Assembly (NCBI RefSeq): GCF_003946085.1 | Contig: NZ_RHOB01000006.1 | Location: forward strand, 92,985-156,984 | Origin: Levilactobacillus angrenensis | GTDB taxonomy: Bacteria; Bacillota; Bacilli; Lactobacillales; Lactobacillaceae | Direction: 5' to 3' | DNA: 64,000 nt | In this document: positions 53,483-62,619 of the stretch, in pieces | Numbering within the stretch: the stretch's first letter is position 1 | Layout: every line of letters starts with the position of its first letter | Notes under the pieces: model-generated | Database searches by the model: none | Told to the model about the DNA's origin: nothing | What the model saw: only the letters and a program-made list of their open reading frames with translations | Translations under genes and position numbers: made by a program

Positions 53483-53521
53483 AAAAATGGTGCCCAGCCG
53501 CAGTGGTTGGACACCATTTTT
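53483..53521 (-). terminator. Terminator of the MFS gene
   Basis: AAAAATGGTGTCCAACC pairs with GGCTGGGCACCATTTTT. Confidence 0.75.
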
Positions 53522-53531
53522 AACAGTTAAA

Positions 53532-54965
53532 TTAACGTTCTGCCTTAGGCAAGCGCAAAGCCAGCAGGAAGCCGACTAAGGCCAAGACAAAGGTGAAGTA
53601 GAAACCGTAGTGCGCCCCGTTGACGAAGGCCCCAGCGGCGTTGGTCGCGCCATTGGCCATGTAAGCGGCTTGGCCGATACCCAACAAGCTGGTGGCAATC
53701 GCCGTCGCAATCGCACCCACAATCTGTTGCAAGGTGTTCATGATGGCACTCCCATCGGCGGCAATTGGGCCGGTCAAGGCATTTAACCCGTGCGTCTGTG
53801 ATGGTGACATCGCTAATGGTGCCCCAATCATCAAGATGACGTGCGCCATAATGACGTACCAAATGGCAGAATGCGTGGACGTAAACGCCAGCATCAAGGC
53901 CCCAATCATTGAAATGATGAAGCCTAACCGGGCTGGCATTTGCGCTCCGACGTGGTCGTATAACCGGCCGGAAACGGCGGAAACGATGGCGTTCATGACC
54001 CCACCTGGGAACATGATGATCCCGGTCAAGGCGACGGGTACCAACAAGCCCTTTTGAATGTACATTGGTAACAGGTACATCGCGGACAAGATGATCCCGA
54101 AGTTAATCATGACCAAGATAGCTCCGATGCGGAAACCGGGAATGGCAAACGCCCGCAGGTTTAAAATTGGCTTGTCCACCGTTAACTGCCGGTGGGTGTA
54201 CCAAGCCAAGATTAAGACGCCGACAATCAACGCGCCAATCACCGTGGCAGAGCCCCAGCCTTGGTCACTGGCCAGGCTAACCCCGAGGACTAAGCTCCCG
54301 AAGCCTAACGTGGACAAAATGATGGATAAGAAATCCACCTTAGGCCGCGAAACTTCAGCGATGTTCTTCAAGGAAGTCACCGCAAAGATAAAGGCAATTA
54401 CTAAGAATGGCACGAACAGCCAGAAGATCCACCGCCATGAAGCGACGCCCAAGACGATACCGGCTAAGGTTGGCCCCACGGCTGGTGCGAACATGATGAC
54501 CAGTCCGACCATCCCCATGGCTGCGCCTAACTTATACGGCGGGAAGATTTGCATGGCCACGGTAAACATCAGTGGCAAAATCAATCCGGTGGCAATCCCT
54601 TGAATCATCCGGCCGAACAACAGAACCCCGAAGCCCGGTGCCGAAGCAGAGATAATGGCTCCCACGGCGAAGTCGATCAAGGCAAACAGGATGACCTGCC
54701 GTGTCGTGAACCATTTCGTAATAATACTGGACAGAGGTAAAACCACCCCGACCATTAACATGTACCCCGTCACGAGCCATTGAACCGTGGCCGTGGAGAC
54801 GTTTAATTGCGCCATTAATTGTGGTAAAGCGATATTTAAGGACGTTTCGGAAAACATCCCGACAAAGCCCCCGATTAGCATGCCCATCATGGCAAGCATT
54901 GGGTGCGCGACTTGAACCCGCGCCTTCTTTGCCATTTCTGGTTGGCTACTTTGTGCTGAATCCAT
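53532..54965 (-). CDS. MFS multidrug exporter, DHA2 family
   Basis: A 477-residue, 14-span-type exporter. SETSLNIALPQLM (DHA2 helix 1), ITKWFTTRQVILF (motif A) and PAVGPTLAGI (motif C) are visible. It is closest in layout to the MFS at 17083. No adjacent regulator. Substrate unknown. Confidence 0.82.
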   Translation of the reverse strand: MDSAQSSQPEMAKKARVQVAHPMLAMMGMLIGGFVGMFSETSLNIALPQLMAQLNVSTATVQWLVTGYMLMVGVVLPLSSIITKWFTTRQVILFALIDFAVGAIISASAPGFGVLLFGRMIQGIATGLILPLMFTVAMQIFPPYKLGAAMGMVGLVIMFAPAVGPTLAGIVLGVASWRWIFWLFVPFLVIAFIFAVTSLKNIAEVSRPKVDFLSIILSTLGFGSLVLGVSLASDQGWGSATVIGALIVGVLILAWYTHRQLTVDKPILNLRAFAIPGFRIGAILVMINFGIILSAMYLLPMYIQKGLLVPVALTGIIMFPGGVMNAIVSAVSGRLYDHVGAQMPARLGFIISMIGALMLAFTSTHSAIWYVIMAHVILMIGAPLAMSPSQTHGLNALTGPIAADGSAIMNTLQQIVGAIATAIATSLLGIGQAAYMANGATNAAGAFVNGAHYGFYFTFVLALVGFLLALRLPKAER

Positions 54966-55093
54966 TTGTTTTCACACTCACTTTCATTTAAACACAATGG
55001 ATTACTTTAGCAGAAAAAAGCCGGCTTCGTAATAGCAAATTTAGAAAAATTTAAATTAAAACGGTTTCAAGACGACATTTTGGGCAAATTGGC

Positions 55094-56611
55094 TTACTTT
55101 TCTGCTTTAGCGGCCGCAATTTTCCGGCGGAGCCGCTGCAACAAGGCCGTGTCCAATTCGGGCGCCAGCATGGCCTGGTCGTATTCAAATTGCAGGCGCG
55201 GCAGGTCAGTGGGCGGCGTGCCCTGGGCTGTTTTCGCCGGGTCTTCGAGCTGGTGGTCCTTGAAGACTAGTGTCCGCGTGGCCACGTGCTGGCGGAATTC
55301 CTGGTCGTGGGCAACGAACAACACCGTGCCCGGATAACCAATCAAGTAGTCCTCCAACGCTTGAAGCGCCGGCAGATCAAGGTAGTTGGTCGGTTCATCC
55401 AAGATGAGTAGGTTGCTAGCACTCACCAGAATCGCCAGCAGCTGGAGCTTGACCTGCTCACCCCCACTGAGATCCCCCACCAATCGGTCATAAAAGCGCG
55501 CGGTTAAGCCAAACGCCCCCATGACTTGACGGGTCCGGTCGGCATCTAGCGCCGTTGCCGTAGCCATGACTTGCCACACGGTCTGGTTGGCTGGCAGCTC
55601 GGTCATGTCTTGATGGAAATAACCCACTCGTGCACTCGGCGCCAATCGGGTATGCGGGGCGTGGTCGAGAATCGCCGTGATCAGTGTGGACTTGCCACAA
55701 CCGTTGGGTCCGGCCAACGCCACCCGCTCGCCAGGGGTGATAGCAAATCGGGCGTGGTGTAACAGGTCGTGACGCCCGCGCTGCAGATGCAAATTCTCCG
55801 CGGCGACCAAGCGTTTGCCCGTTACTGGCGGCAAATCAGTCGCCACGAGCTTTAAAGTTGCGGCCTCGTGGGGCTTCACGGCTATCGTTTGCCGTTCCGC
55901 ACGGTCACGTAAGGCCCGGGCGCCCCGTTCCATCTTCCCGGCATTTTGCTCACGAATCGACCGTGAATTGGCCCGTTCTGCTTGACTCATGTTGCGGCTG
56001 CCCTTGCGAATCCGGTTGGCTTTTTCGTGGCGGGCCTGCACGGCTTGTTTCAATTTCCGCCGCTCGGCCTGTTCGTGTTGATACTGACTCAACGCATTCT
56101 CGCGGCGCTGCTCACGGTAGGTCGTAAACTGCTGGAAGCCCCCATTGTACTGCGTGTATTGGTGGTCTTCCAGTGACCAAATTTGCGTCGCCACGGCCGA
56201 CAAGAGTTCTCGGTCATGGGAAATGACCAGTAGGAGCCCGGTGAAATGTTGGAGCTGCGTCGTTAACCAGCGCTGATGCTCATCGTCAAGGTTAGCCGAT
56301 GGTTCATCCAAGATTAAAATGGCTGGCCGTTGCGCCAAAGCCCGGCGAATCCGGTCCAACATGCTTTGTCCACCAGACCGGCCCGCGGTAGGCGCAATCT
56401 GTGGCACCAACACCACATCGTCCGTGACGTGACGCTGACCCGTGAAGTCGGTATCCGTGCCGGCAATGATGTGGGCCAGGGTACTCTTCCCGGTCCCGTT
56501 GGCGCCAATGATACCGACCCGATCACCGGCCTGGGCGGTTAAGCGTGCGGCGGTGAATAGCGACTCGCCCGCGATGGTTTTGATGAGTCGATTTAAGCTG
56601 ATTTGTGTCAA
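55094..56611 (-). CDS. ABC-F family ATPase (antibiotic-resistance type candidate)
   Basis: A 505-residue soluble protein with two ATPase domains and no membrane segment. NBD1: GANGTGKST, LILDEPSANLDDE; a basic helical linker (about 190-260, rich in KQAVQARHEKANRIRKG); NBD2: GPNGCGKST, LSGGEQVKLQLLA, ILDEPTNYLDL. Signature LSGG is present in NBD2. ABC-F proteins act on the ribosome; those with such leaders often protect from antibiotics. TTG start with AGAAGGGGGGA upstream. Its long leader holds a terminator. Confidence 0.83.
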   Translation of the reverse strand: MTQISLNRLIKTIAGESLFTAARLTAQAGDRVGIIGANGTGKSTLAHIIAGTDTDFTGQRHVTDDVVLVPQIAPTAGRSGGQSMLDRIRRALAQRPAILILDEPSANLDDEHQRWLTTQLQHFTGLLLVISHDRELLSAVATQIWSLEDHQYTQYNGGFQQFTTYREQRRENALSQYQHEQAERRKLKQAVQARHEKANRIRKGSRNMSQAERANSRSIREQNAGKMERGARALRDRAERQTIAVKPHEAATLKLVATDLPPVTGKRLVAAENLHLQRGRHDLLHHARFAITPGERVALAGPNGCGKSTLITAILDHAPHTRLAPSARVGYFHQDMTELPANQTVWQVMATATALDADRTRQVMGAFGLTARFYDRLVGDLSGGEQVKLQLLAILVSASNLLILDEPTNYLDLPALQALEDYLIGYPGTVLFVAHDQEFRQHVATRTLVFKDHQLEDPAKTAQGTPPTDLPRLQFEYDQAMLAPELDTALLQRLRRKIAAAKAEK

Positions 56612-57014
56612 AAGGTCGTCCCCCCTTCTGTGACTGATTGTCGTTGGTCGTGCTGGGGTGTGGTGCGTTTCCCGGCGACGTGAGCTGGGCATGAATCGCT
56701 GTGGATTGGCTTTGACCAACTTGATAAGCGGCTAATGGGTTAATCTGCGACCACTGAGTATCGGTCGACAGTGAATGATGATTTGTTTGCGTCATTTGGT
56801 AATCCCCCTTTAAAGAGCAGGGATTGAAGGTACAAAAATAGTGGCCGCATTTCCCGTTCGGAAATGGCGCCCACTGGTTGCGTTTGGCAACTCAGTCGGT
56901 GCACCATCAATCCCAATTGCAGGCCCACTCCACCCCTTGTCTTTGGGTGAAGCTGACTAACATTTGAAGATTGATTAGTTGCGCATCGGCTGAATACCTC
57001 GTTCTTTCTTAAAG
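56612..57014 (-). promoter_or_regulatory. Attenuator-like leader of the ABC-F gene
   Basis: A ~400-nt untranslated-looking leader. It contains a terminator-like hairpin (56874-56832: GTGG..CGC..ATTTCC pairing with GGAAAT-GCG..CCAC, then TATTTTTG), a small frame MVHRLSCQTQPVGAISERE from 56907 that runs across that hairpin, a short one MLVSFTQRQGVEWACNWD ending just before it, and a 90-codon frame from 56795 (AAAGGGGGA RBS) that overlaps the ABC-F start by 89 nt. This is consistent with ribosome-mediated attenuation. Confidence 0.5.
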
Positions 57015-57021
57015 TACCCAC

Positions 57022-57050
57022 AGAATAGCATAGGCATTTTGTTTTGGCAA
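57022..57050 (-). promoter_or_regulatory. ABC-F promoter
   Basis: TTGCCA (57050-57045), 17-base spacer, TATTCT (57027-57022) with an extended TGC before it. Confidence 0.6.
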
Positions 57051-57086
57051 GCAATACTAAACAGAAATACGATAATCAGCCACAAT

Positions 57087-57674
57087 TTACGGTGTCTTAA
57101 TATACCAAGTTCCTTGGCTTTGCACTTTTTTCCAAGGAACGATAGCACGTTTACCACGCAATGGTTGTGTATTGAACTTATGTGTTGCAATCGTTCTCCA
57201 AGTGTACAAATAATCGTTCCGGCCAATACCATCAATGACTGGCGCATGTACCCAATAATGATCGGTTACATACTTGAGTTTGCCATTTTTAGCTTTGCTG
57301 ATGTAATAGCGATTCCACATTGATTTTCCTACTTTAGCCAACATGAATTGAGAGCGATTAGGATGTTTGGTCACCAACTTAACCGCCTTTTTGGAAAGTC
57401 GGTGTCTCGCCTTCTCCTGTGCAGCCGTCAATTCTTGGCTATTCCACAAGTGCGTGTCTGCATACCTACTGGTGAAATGCATCGTTATCGTTTTTCCGTG
57501 ACTAAACTTGCCCATGTGCTTGGCGTGGATAAACCAATTCCCCGCGATTTCAGCCGGTACTCTGCTTAGCTTATTAGCGGCTTGTGCCTGCACCGGTGAT
57601 GCCCCTAAGAACAGACTACCGATTGCGGATGCCACTAGTAGCCCCACAAACAATCCTTTGATTTGTCGTAGCAT
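57087..57674 (-). CDS. Secreted basic protein of unknown function
   Basis: A 195-residue protein with signal peptide (LFVGLLVASAIGSLFLG.., AQA cleavage). The mature part is Lys/His/Tyr-rich and contains VPAEIAGNWFIHAKHMGKF and YVTDHYWVHAPVID. It resembles the secreted gene at 42360 (P-x-x-x-GxW core). Similar lactobacillar proteins are surface-associated, but no function is known. Confidence 0.65.
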   Translation of the reverse strand: MLRQIKGLFVGLLVASAIGSLFLGASPVQAQAANKLSRVPAEIAGNWFIHAKHMGKFSHGKTITMHFTSRYADTHLWNSQELTAAQEKARHRLSKKAVKLVTKHPNRSQFMLAKVGKSMWNRYYISKAKNGKLKYVTDHYWVHAPVIDGIGRNDYLYTWRTIATHKFNTQPLRGKRAIVPWKKVQSQGTWYIKTP

Positions 57675-57835
57675 TTTTCTCTCCTATGCGGTTTAATTTT
57701 GCCTCTCAATGACCAATCCTTCACGTAACCATGTGTTGACTAAGATTACGCCGTTTATCCAAAAACTCTACAACACTTTACCTAAAATCCGAGTACACTA
57801 AGAGTAAATCCATTATCAAAACCGGAGGGACTTGC

Positions 57836-58306
57836 ATGCAACCTTTACGTATCTTATTTATTTCCATTGAAGGCAATACGCGCAACTTCGTGGAAAACCT
57901 CACCACCTATGCGGCCCAGCAACATGCCAGCGATGTGAACCTGCCCACCATCACCGCCACTGAAATCAGTGAAGCCAGTGACTTTGTCGCCGAGACACAA
58001 CCCTACTTTTGCTTCGTGCCGACTTACCTGGACGGCGGCAATGGCATCGACAACGGCGTCAAGGAGCTGATGACCAATGTATTGGGCGAATACATCGCCT
58101 ATGGGCAAAACGCCACGCATCTGTTGGGCGTCGTTGGTAGTGGCAACCGCAATTTTAACGAGCAGTACTGCCTGACTGCCAAGCGCTACGCAGCCAAATT
58201 CAACGTGCCCTTCGTTGCTAACTACGAACTCCGAGGTGTGCCGCGCGATGAGACCCGGGTCTATGACGCCTTGGTCGCTCGCGCGAAGGAGGTGGCGGAC
58301 GCATGA
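57836..58306 (+). CDS. nrdI: NrdI-type flavodoxin
   Basis: A 156-residue FMN protein that supplies superoxide to assemble the manganese cofactor of class Ib ribonucleotide reductase. SIEGNTRNFVENL is the phosphate loop, PTYLDGGNGID the flavin 50s loop region, and VVGSGNRNFNEQYCLTAKRY and YELRGVPRDE are strong NrdI motifs. No nrdE/nrdF/nrdH is in the window. It overlaps the following flavoenzyme gene by 4 bp. Confidence 0.87.
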   Translation: MQPLRILFISIEGNTRNFVENLTTYAAQQHASDVNLPTITATEISEASDFVAETQPYFCFVPTYLDGGNGIDNGVKELMTNVLGEYIAYGQNATHLLGVVGSGNRNFNEQYCLTAKRYAAKFNVPFVANYELRGVPRDETRVYDALVARAKEVADA

Positions 58307-59061
58307 TCAATCCTACCTTAACCACCTTATTGAATCACCGGAGCATTCGTCAATTCACAGCTGAAAAATTGACGCCGGCCGAAGTGGACACGCTGGTCAG
58401 CGCGGCTCAACACGCCGCCACCAGTACCTTTTCACAACAATACAGCATCATCAGTGTCACGGACCCACAAAAGCTCGCCGTCTTGGGCGAAATCACGGGT
58501 CACCACTGGCTGGAAGGGGCTGGCCATTACTTCTTGCTGGTCGCCGATCAGTACCGTAACGCCCAATTGACGCCGAAAAACGCCACCACCACCGCTAATC
58601 TCCACAGTGTGGACAAACTACTGGCGGGAATCTTTGACGCCGCCATCGCCACCGAGGCCATGGTCACGGCTGGCGAGAGCTTAGGCCTGGGCAGTACCGT
58701 CATGGGGAGCATTTTAAACGATACGCTGCGGATCATTTCGCTGTTCAACCTGCCGGAATTGACCTTCCCCGTGCTGGGACTGGCGGTCGGCCATCCTGCT
58801 GAAAAGCCGGCATTGAAGCCGCGGCTACCGCAAGAGTTGGTGCACTTCGACAACGACTATCAACCCATTACGCCCAACGATCCCATTCTCTCCGGATACA
58901 ACCACCTCATCACGACTTACTACCACGACCGCGGCAGTAATCAGCGCGATGAAACGTTCACCCATCACATCGTCACGGAAATGAGCCGTGACCCTAAGCA
59001 ACGGGCGGAAATTTTAGTGGCATTGACCCAACAAGGCTTTTCGTTGAATCCTGCGGGATAA
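58303..59061 (+). CDS. NADPH-dependent nitroreductase/flavin oxidoreductase
   Basis: A 252-residue flavoenzyme of the NfsA/FRP group. LNHRSIRQFTAEKLTPAEVD and AAQHAATSTFSQQYS are the FMN-binding signatures. Its start overlaps the nrdI stop (ATGA), so the two are translated together. It may reduce flavin or NrdI, but its native partner is not proven. Confidence 0.85.
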   Translation: MINPTLTTLLNHRSIRQFTAEKLTPAEVDTLVSAAQHAATSTFSQQYSIISVTDPQKLAVLGEITGHHWLEGAGHYFLLVADQYRNAQLTPKNATTTANLHSVDKLLAGIFDAAIATEAMVTAGESLGLGSTVMGSILNDTLRIISLFNLPELTFPVLGLAVGHPAEKPALKPRLPQELVHFDNDYQPITPNDPILSGYNHLITTYYHDRGSNQRDETFTHHIVTEMSRDPKQRAEILVALTQQGFSLNPAG

Positions 59062-59095
59062 TTCAATTTATAATCGCCAAAACTAGCTACTCATG

Positions 59096-59127
59096 CCAGC
59101 CAGGATTTTGTCCTGACTGGTTTTTTT
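59096..59127 (+). terminator. Terminator of the nrdI operon
   Basis: CCAGCCAGGA pairs with TCCTGACTGG, followed by a T7 run. Confidence 0.8.
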
Positions 59128-59136
59128 ATTTACCAG

Positions 59137-59602
59137 CTGAAGGTTGAAAGATGAAAATCAGTTATGAACATTATCACCACGCGACTTCTCACGTTAAAAT
59201 TAGTCGTTTGCAGCTTCGGAGTTCAAACTGGCCGCCTACCGTCCGCCAACTATGGGTTGGAACGCTGGGGCGGACGGGTCGAGCCAAAGGCCGGTCTCGA
59301 CGCCTCGCTTTGAGCCGGAAGCCCGCGTCTCAAAGACGCCAGTTTGCTAAGCGGTGAGAACCGTACCGCTAAGTAAACTCCCACGGCTGAACCCATATTT
59401 GACGGACTCTCGGCTACTAAGGTATATGCTAGTAACATTCGGCTTAGCCCCAGATGGTAGTTAATTTAACGACTGGTCTCTAACGCACTGTTGCTGATAG
59501 TCGCCAACCCTGGCTAACGCAGGCCCTGGTTTCACTAGTTTTGGTGGACAAAACGCTATTGCTCCAGGAATCAGGGCATTAATTCAGCTTTCAGCCTTTA
59601 AT
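59137..59602 (+). repeat. Dispersed repeat, copy 6 (about 465 bp)
   Basis: CTGAAGGTTGAAAGATG at the left end, then CGACTTCTCACGTTAAAATT, CCGTCCGCC..GGCGGACGG, GTCTCAAAGAC, and core CCTGGCTAACGCAGGCCCTG; the right end is CTTTCAGCCTTTAATT. The right half of the second module is partly deleted relative to copy 2. Confidence 0.8.
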
Positions 59603-59635
59603 TACCAACATTGGGTGAATACAGTTAGCATCGTT

Positions 59636-60754
59636 CTAAAGTCCCGCCGCATCTGTCAAAAACGCCGTCTGCAAGGTCCGAATATCGATCGCTGGTTCGG
59701 TAAACCGCGTTGGGACAGCCGGTGTTGCGGCCGTGAGCTGTTGTAATGTACTTTCACCGCGGTAATTTTTCTCGGCCACATAACGCTGAGTGGCCGGTGT
59801 GGGCTGACCCAACAGGGCTTCATGAGCAGTCGAGAAAATGAACTGGCTCCGATTAACGTCGCCAGCGACCAATCCCAACAGGGCACGGGCCACTTCAGGG
59901 CGAACAGCACTGGCAAATTCATCAGCGAGGACCGTTTGGGGCGTACGGGCAACCTGAGCCGTGATGAAGGCCAACCCTGCAGCGACCAACTGTTGCGTGC
60001 CACTGGAGGCCCGGTCGAGCGGCAATTCAGCGACGTCTTCCACTTCGCCCTCTTCATCGTATTTCTCATACAAGAGCGCTAATTCTGGGCGCGTAAAGCT
60101 AGATCCATCCAAGAATTGGACAGCCATTTGCCGCTGGGTCACACCCGCCACTTCGTTGCCCACCGCGTGGAGAAATTGGGTCAGTTGCGGCACAATCCAA
60201 TCGGTCAGCGTCAAATCAGCCTGTGGGCGGTCCGTCAAGACCACTAGATCCGTCGCAAACCACCGAAAGACCGTCGCGGCCGGCCGATAATTGGCTGCCT
60301 GTAGGCTGTAGAGAAACAGCGCGTTCGATCGCGTGTTAGCTGCCGTCACCTGTTGGCCGGTCGGCACCTGAACCAGCGCCCCATTTTGGCGGCTGAATAG
60401 CCGTTGAGTTTGACCGTTGGGTAGGAGTCGGGTCAGCTCTTCATCAATCACCCGAGCTGCGTCGTAACGTAGCGCATAGCGGTACCGGTAACCGTCACGG
60501 GCAATCGTCACGGCGAACTGTGTCGGTCGAAGGTGACTCGTGGTGTCCAGCGCAAATGGCTCATAGGGCAAGGTGTCCGTCACCTGTTCCGTGGGGGCCA
60601 CCACCATCTGTTGAAAGACCGTTAATCCAGCCAACAGTGCACTTTTTCCCGCACCATTGAGTCCACTCAGCGCCACCCATTTGGCATCGGCAACGGAAAG
60701 TGTCGCCGTTTCTTTATACGACCGAAAATTTTGCAACGAGAATTCAACTAGCAT
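59636..60754 (-). CDS. SMC-like AAA ATPase (COG1106/RloA-like)
   Basis: A 372-residue ATPase. LVEFSLQNFRSYKETATLSV, Walker A GLNGAGKSALLAGL, signature region ASSGTQQLVAAGLAF, Walker B-like TVLADEFASAVRPE (Ala in place of the usual Leu/Ile-Asp) and FSTAHEALLG show an ABC-type head domain of the AAA15/RloA group. Relatives often belong to defence or DNA-repair systems with a partner nuclease; none is seen next to it. AAAGGGAGG precedes the ATG. Confidence 0.75.
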   Translation of the reverse strand: MLVEFSLQNFRSYKETATLSVADAKWVALSGLNGAGKSALLAGLTVFQQMVVAPTEQVTDTLPYEPFALDTTSHLRPTQFAVTIARDGYRYRYALRYDAARVIDEELTRLLPNGQTQRLFSRQNGALVQVPTGQQVTAANTRSNALFLYSLQAANYRPAATVFRWFATDLVVLTDRPQADLTLTDWIVPQLTQFLHAVGNEVAGVTQRQMAVQFLDGSSFTRPELALLYEKYDEEGEVEDVAELPLDRASSGTQQLVAAGLAFITAQVARTPQTVLADEFASAVRPEVARALLGLVAGDVNRSQFIFSTAHEALLGQPTPATQRYVAEKNYRGESTLQQLTAATPAVPTRFTEPAIDIRTLQTAFLTDAAGL

Positions 60755-60913
60755 GACAGGACCTCCCTTTGGCTTTTAGATTACGCTACTCGCCAAAATT
60801 CACAATGATTTTCACCTGAAATGGACAAATTTGCCATTACGGATTTAATAATCCTTCGAAAAATGACTTCAACTTGATTAAACCGCGCCACAACAACGTT
60901 TAGCCACAACCAC

Positions 60914-60945
60914 AAAAAAAGCGTGATTCCCAGCAGAAATCACGC
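60914..60945 (-). terminator. Terminator of the MFS gene
   Basis: GCGTGATTT..AATCACGC stem on the minus strand, then T7. Confidence 0.75.
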
Positions 60946-60961
60946 CACCACCATTAAATTT

Positions 60962-62131
60962 TTAATCACGCTTCATCCGAGTGTTCCCCCGGTGATTGGC
61001 CAGCATCACCGCGCCCAATGCCAGTAGCATCAGCGCTGTGACCGACCAGAACAGGGAGTGATAACTGCCATACTCGATGATCAGCCCACCGTACAGCGGT
61101 CCGACTGCCCGACCAAAGGAAATCGCCATGTTGTAAATACCTTGGAATTTCCCCTTGTCGTTGTCCCCGGCCAGACTGTCGATCCACGCCGGAATTCCCG
61201 GAAACCCGGTCATTTCACCCAGCGTCAAGATGACCATGGTCACCACGAACATCGCATAACTCCTGGCAAAGACCAGCAACAGGAAGGACAAGATGAAGAC
61301 CAACGTCCCAGTCCAAATCTGTGAGCTGAGTTTGAAGTCTGAGCCGATGCGGTTCACGATGGGCTGACCGAAGACGATCATTAACCCATTGAGCGTCCAC
61401 AACAGACTGTATTTTTCAAACGAGATGCCCAGGTTGGTCATGTGGACCGAGATGACACTTTCCCATAAGGAATAACTCATGTACAAGGCAAAGACCAGCG
61501 CACTGATCAGCCAAATTAAGTTCAGCCGCGCAGGCTTCGCTGGGCCCTTGGCATGCGTGTAAGTCTTTTGCTCAACGTCTGCTCTGAAGTCAAAGAAGAA
61601 AATCAGTAACAGCGCCAAATAACTGACTGCGGCAACGGAGAAGACCAGCGTCACACCGTGTTTCATCAGGACCCCGACCATCAGCGTCCCCACGACGACC
61701 CCTAAGTTCATACCAATATATAGATAATTGAAAACTTTACGACTCTGAACCGTCTTGACCGTGGCCGCAAAGGAATTGACGACGGTCATGACGATACCGT
61801 CGCCCAGTCCAATCAACAGTAACATCACGCCAAAGATTGGCCAACCATGGAAGAAAATCAGCGTCGTCATGGGAATGAAGGAGCACAATGTCCCCACGAT
61901 TCCCGAGTAAAATGGCGACCAATGATCAAACAGCCACCCACCTAGCCAATTACCTAGAATCATACATAACGACATCCCCAACAGCGCAATTCCTGCTAGC
62001 GTTAACGTCTGATGGAGTTGATTGTGCATGTAGACCGTGGTTAACGGCCACATACACGCTGCGGCGGCATTAAGCAGTAAGGTCGCCGACACGATTCCCG
62101 CCATACTGACTTCTCTTTTGGTTTTCCACAT
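60962..62131 (-). CDS. MFS transporter (12-span, MdtG/YttB-like)
   Basis: A 389-residue transporter. GNWLGGWLFDHWSPFY (motif A) and 12 hydrophobic segments are visible; the C-terminus ends MLANHRGNTRMKRD. GTGAGGG precedes the ATG. Likely a drug or sugar-type exporter; substrate unknown. Confidence 0.8.
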   Translation of the reverse strand: MWKTKREVSMAGIVSATLLLNAAAACMWPLTTVYMHNQLHQTLTLAGIALLGMSLCMILGNWLGGWLFDHWSPFYSGIVGTLCSFIPMTTLIFFHGWPIFGVMLLLIGLGDGIVMTVVNSFAATVKTVQSRKVFNYLYIGMNLGVVVGTLMVGVLMKHGVTLVFSVAAVSYLALLLIFFFDFRADVEQKTYTHAKGPAKPARLNLIWLISALVFALYMSYSLWESVISVHMTNLGISFEKYSLLWTLNGLMIVFGQPIVNRIGSDFKLSSQIWTGTLVFILSFLLLVFARSYAMFVVTMVILTLGEMTGFPGIPAWIDSLAGDNDKGKFQGIYNMAISFGRAVGPLYGGLIIEYGSYHSLFWSVTALMLLALGAVMLANHRGNTRMKRD

Positions 62132-62229
62132 TTACTGTCCCTCACTTATCTTCGATCTGCCTTCATTGTCGCATATTTAGCAAAATTCTGAAACTGTTAC
62201 CTCTTCAAAAGGCGATGAAACCGCCATTT

Positions 62230-62252
62230 TATGAGCACTTTGCTCATTTTTC
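62230..62252 (+). terminator. Small stem-loop between divergent genes
   Basis: ATGAGCA and TGCTCAT flank a 3-base loop and are followed by TTTTT. It may insulate the MFS and HMA promoters. Confidence 0.35.
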
Positions 62253-62277
62253 AAAAAAAGTTTTCGAAAATTTTGTC

Positions 62278-62322
62278 AACTTGATTTGAGTCAAGTTCTT
62301 TTCGCCCAGTCCCCCGTATACT
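62278..62322 (+). promoter_or_regulatory. Promoter region of the HMA-HMA-Dps operon
   Basis: AACTTGA-N6-TCAAGTT (62278-62297) is an inverted repeat lying where the -35 box would be, followed by TATACT (62317-62322) without a good -35. This suggests an activator- or metal-regulator-controlled promoter. Confidence 0.45.
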
Positions 62323-62369
62323 AAGTCATGTAATCAAGGCAAACGAAAAAGCCGAAGGAGGTTTTCATT

Positions 62370-62597
62370 ATGAGTAAAGTAACCATGAAGTTAGATGATC
62401 TGACCTGCCCGTCTTGCATGACCAAGATTGAAGGCGCGCTGAGTAAGAAAGACGGCGTCAAAAGCGTCAAGGTCCTCTTCAACGCCAGCAAGGTCAAAGC
62501 CGAATTCGACGACGCTACCGTTTCTGCCGAAGATTTAGCCACCACCGTAACCGACTTAGGCTACGCCGTTCAGAGTAGTAAAGTTAAAGCACTTTAA
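62370..62597 (+). CDS. Heavy-metal-associated (HMA) domain protein, copy 1
   Basis: A 75-residue stand-alone HMA (CopZ/Atx1-like) domain. MSKVTMKLDDLTCPSCMTKI carries the metal-binding CPSC motif (C-x-x-C). AAGGAGGTTTTCATT precedes the ATG. First of three genes with a near-identical second copy and a Dps gene. The metal is unknown; copper is typical for this fold, but zinc or iron-group ions are possible. Confidence 0.85.
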   Translation: MSKVTMKLDDLTCPSCMTKIEGALSKKDGVKSVKVLFNASKVKAEFDDATVSAEDLATTVTDLGYAVQSSKVKAL

Positions 62598-62619
62598 AAC
62601 CATTAGGAGGTTTTCAATT

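Noticed and set aside
56523..56795. 90-codon ORF beginning MTQTNHHSLSTD before the ABC-F gene
   Set aside because: Not annotated as a protein gene: low-complexity composition and overlap with the ABC-F start fit a regulatory leader frame better, although its RBS is good.
57014..57247. Minus-strand ORF reading MRQSLMVLAGTIICTLG
   Set aside because: It lies in a different frame within the secreted-protein gene and crosses the ABC-F promoter.
59151..59357. 68-codon ORF in repeat copy 6
   Set aside because: It translates the palindromic module; the same peptide fragments appear in other copies in disrupted form.
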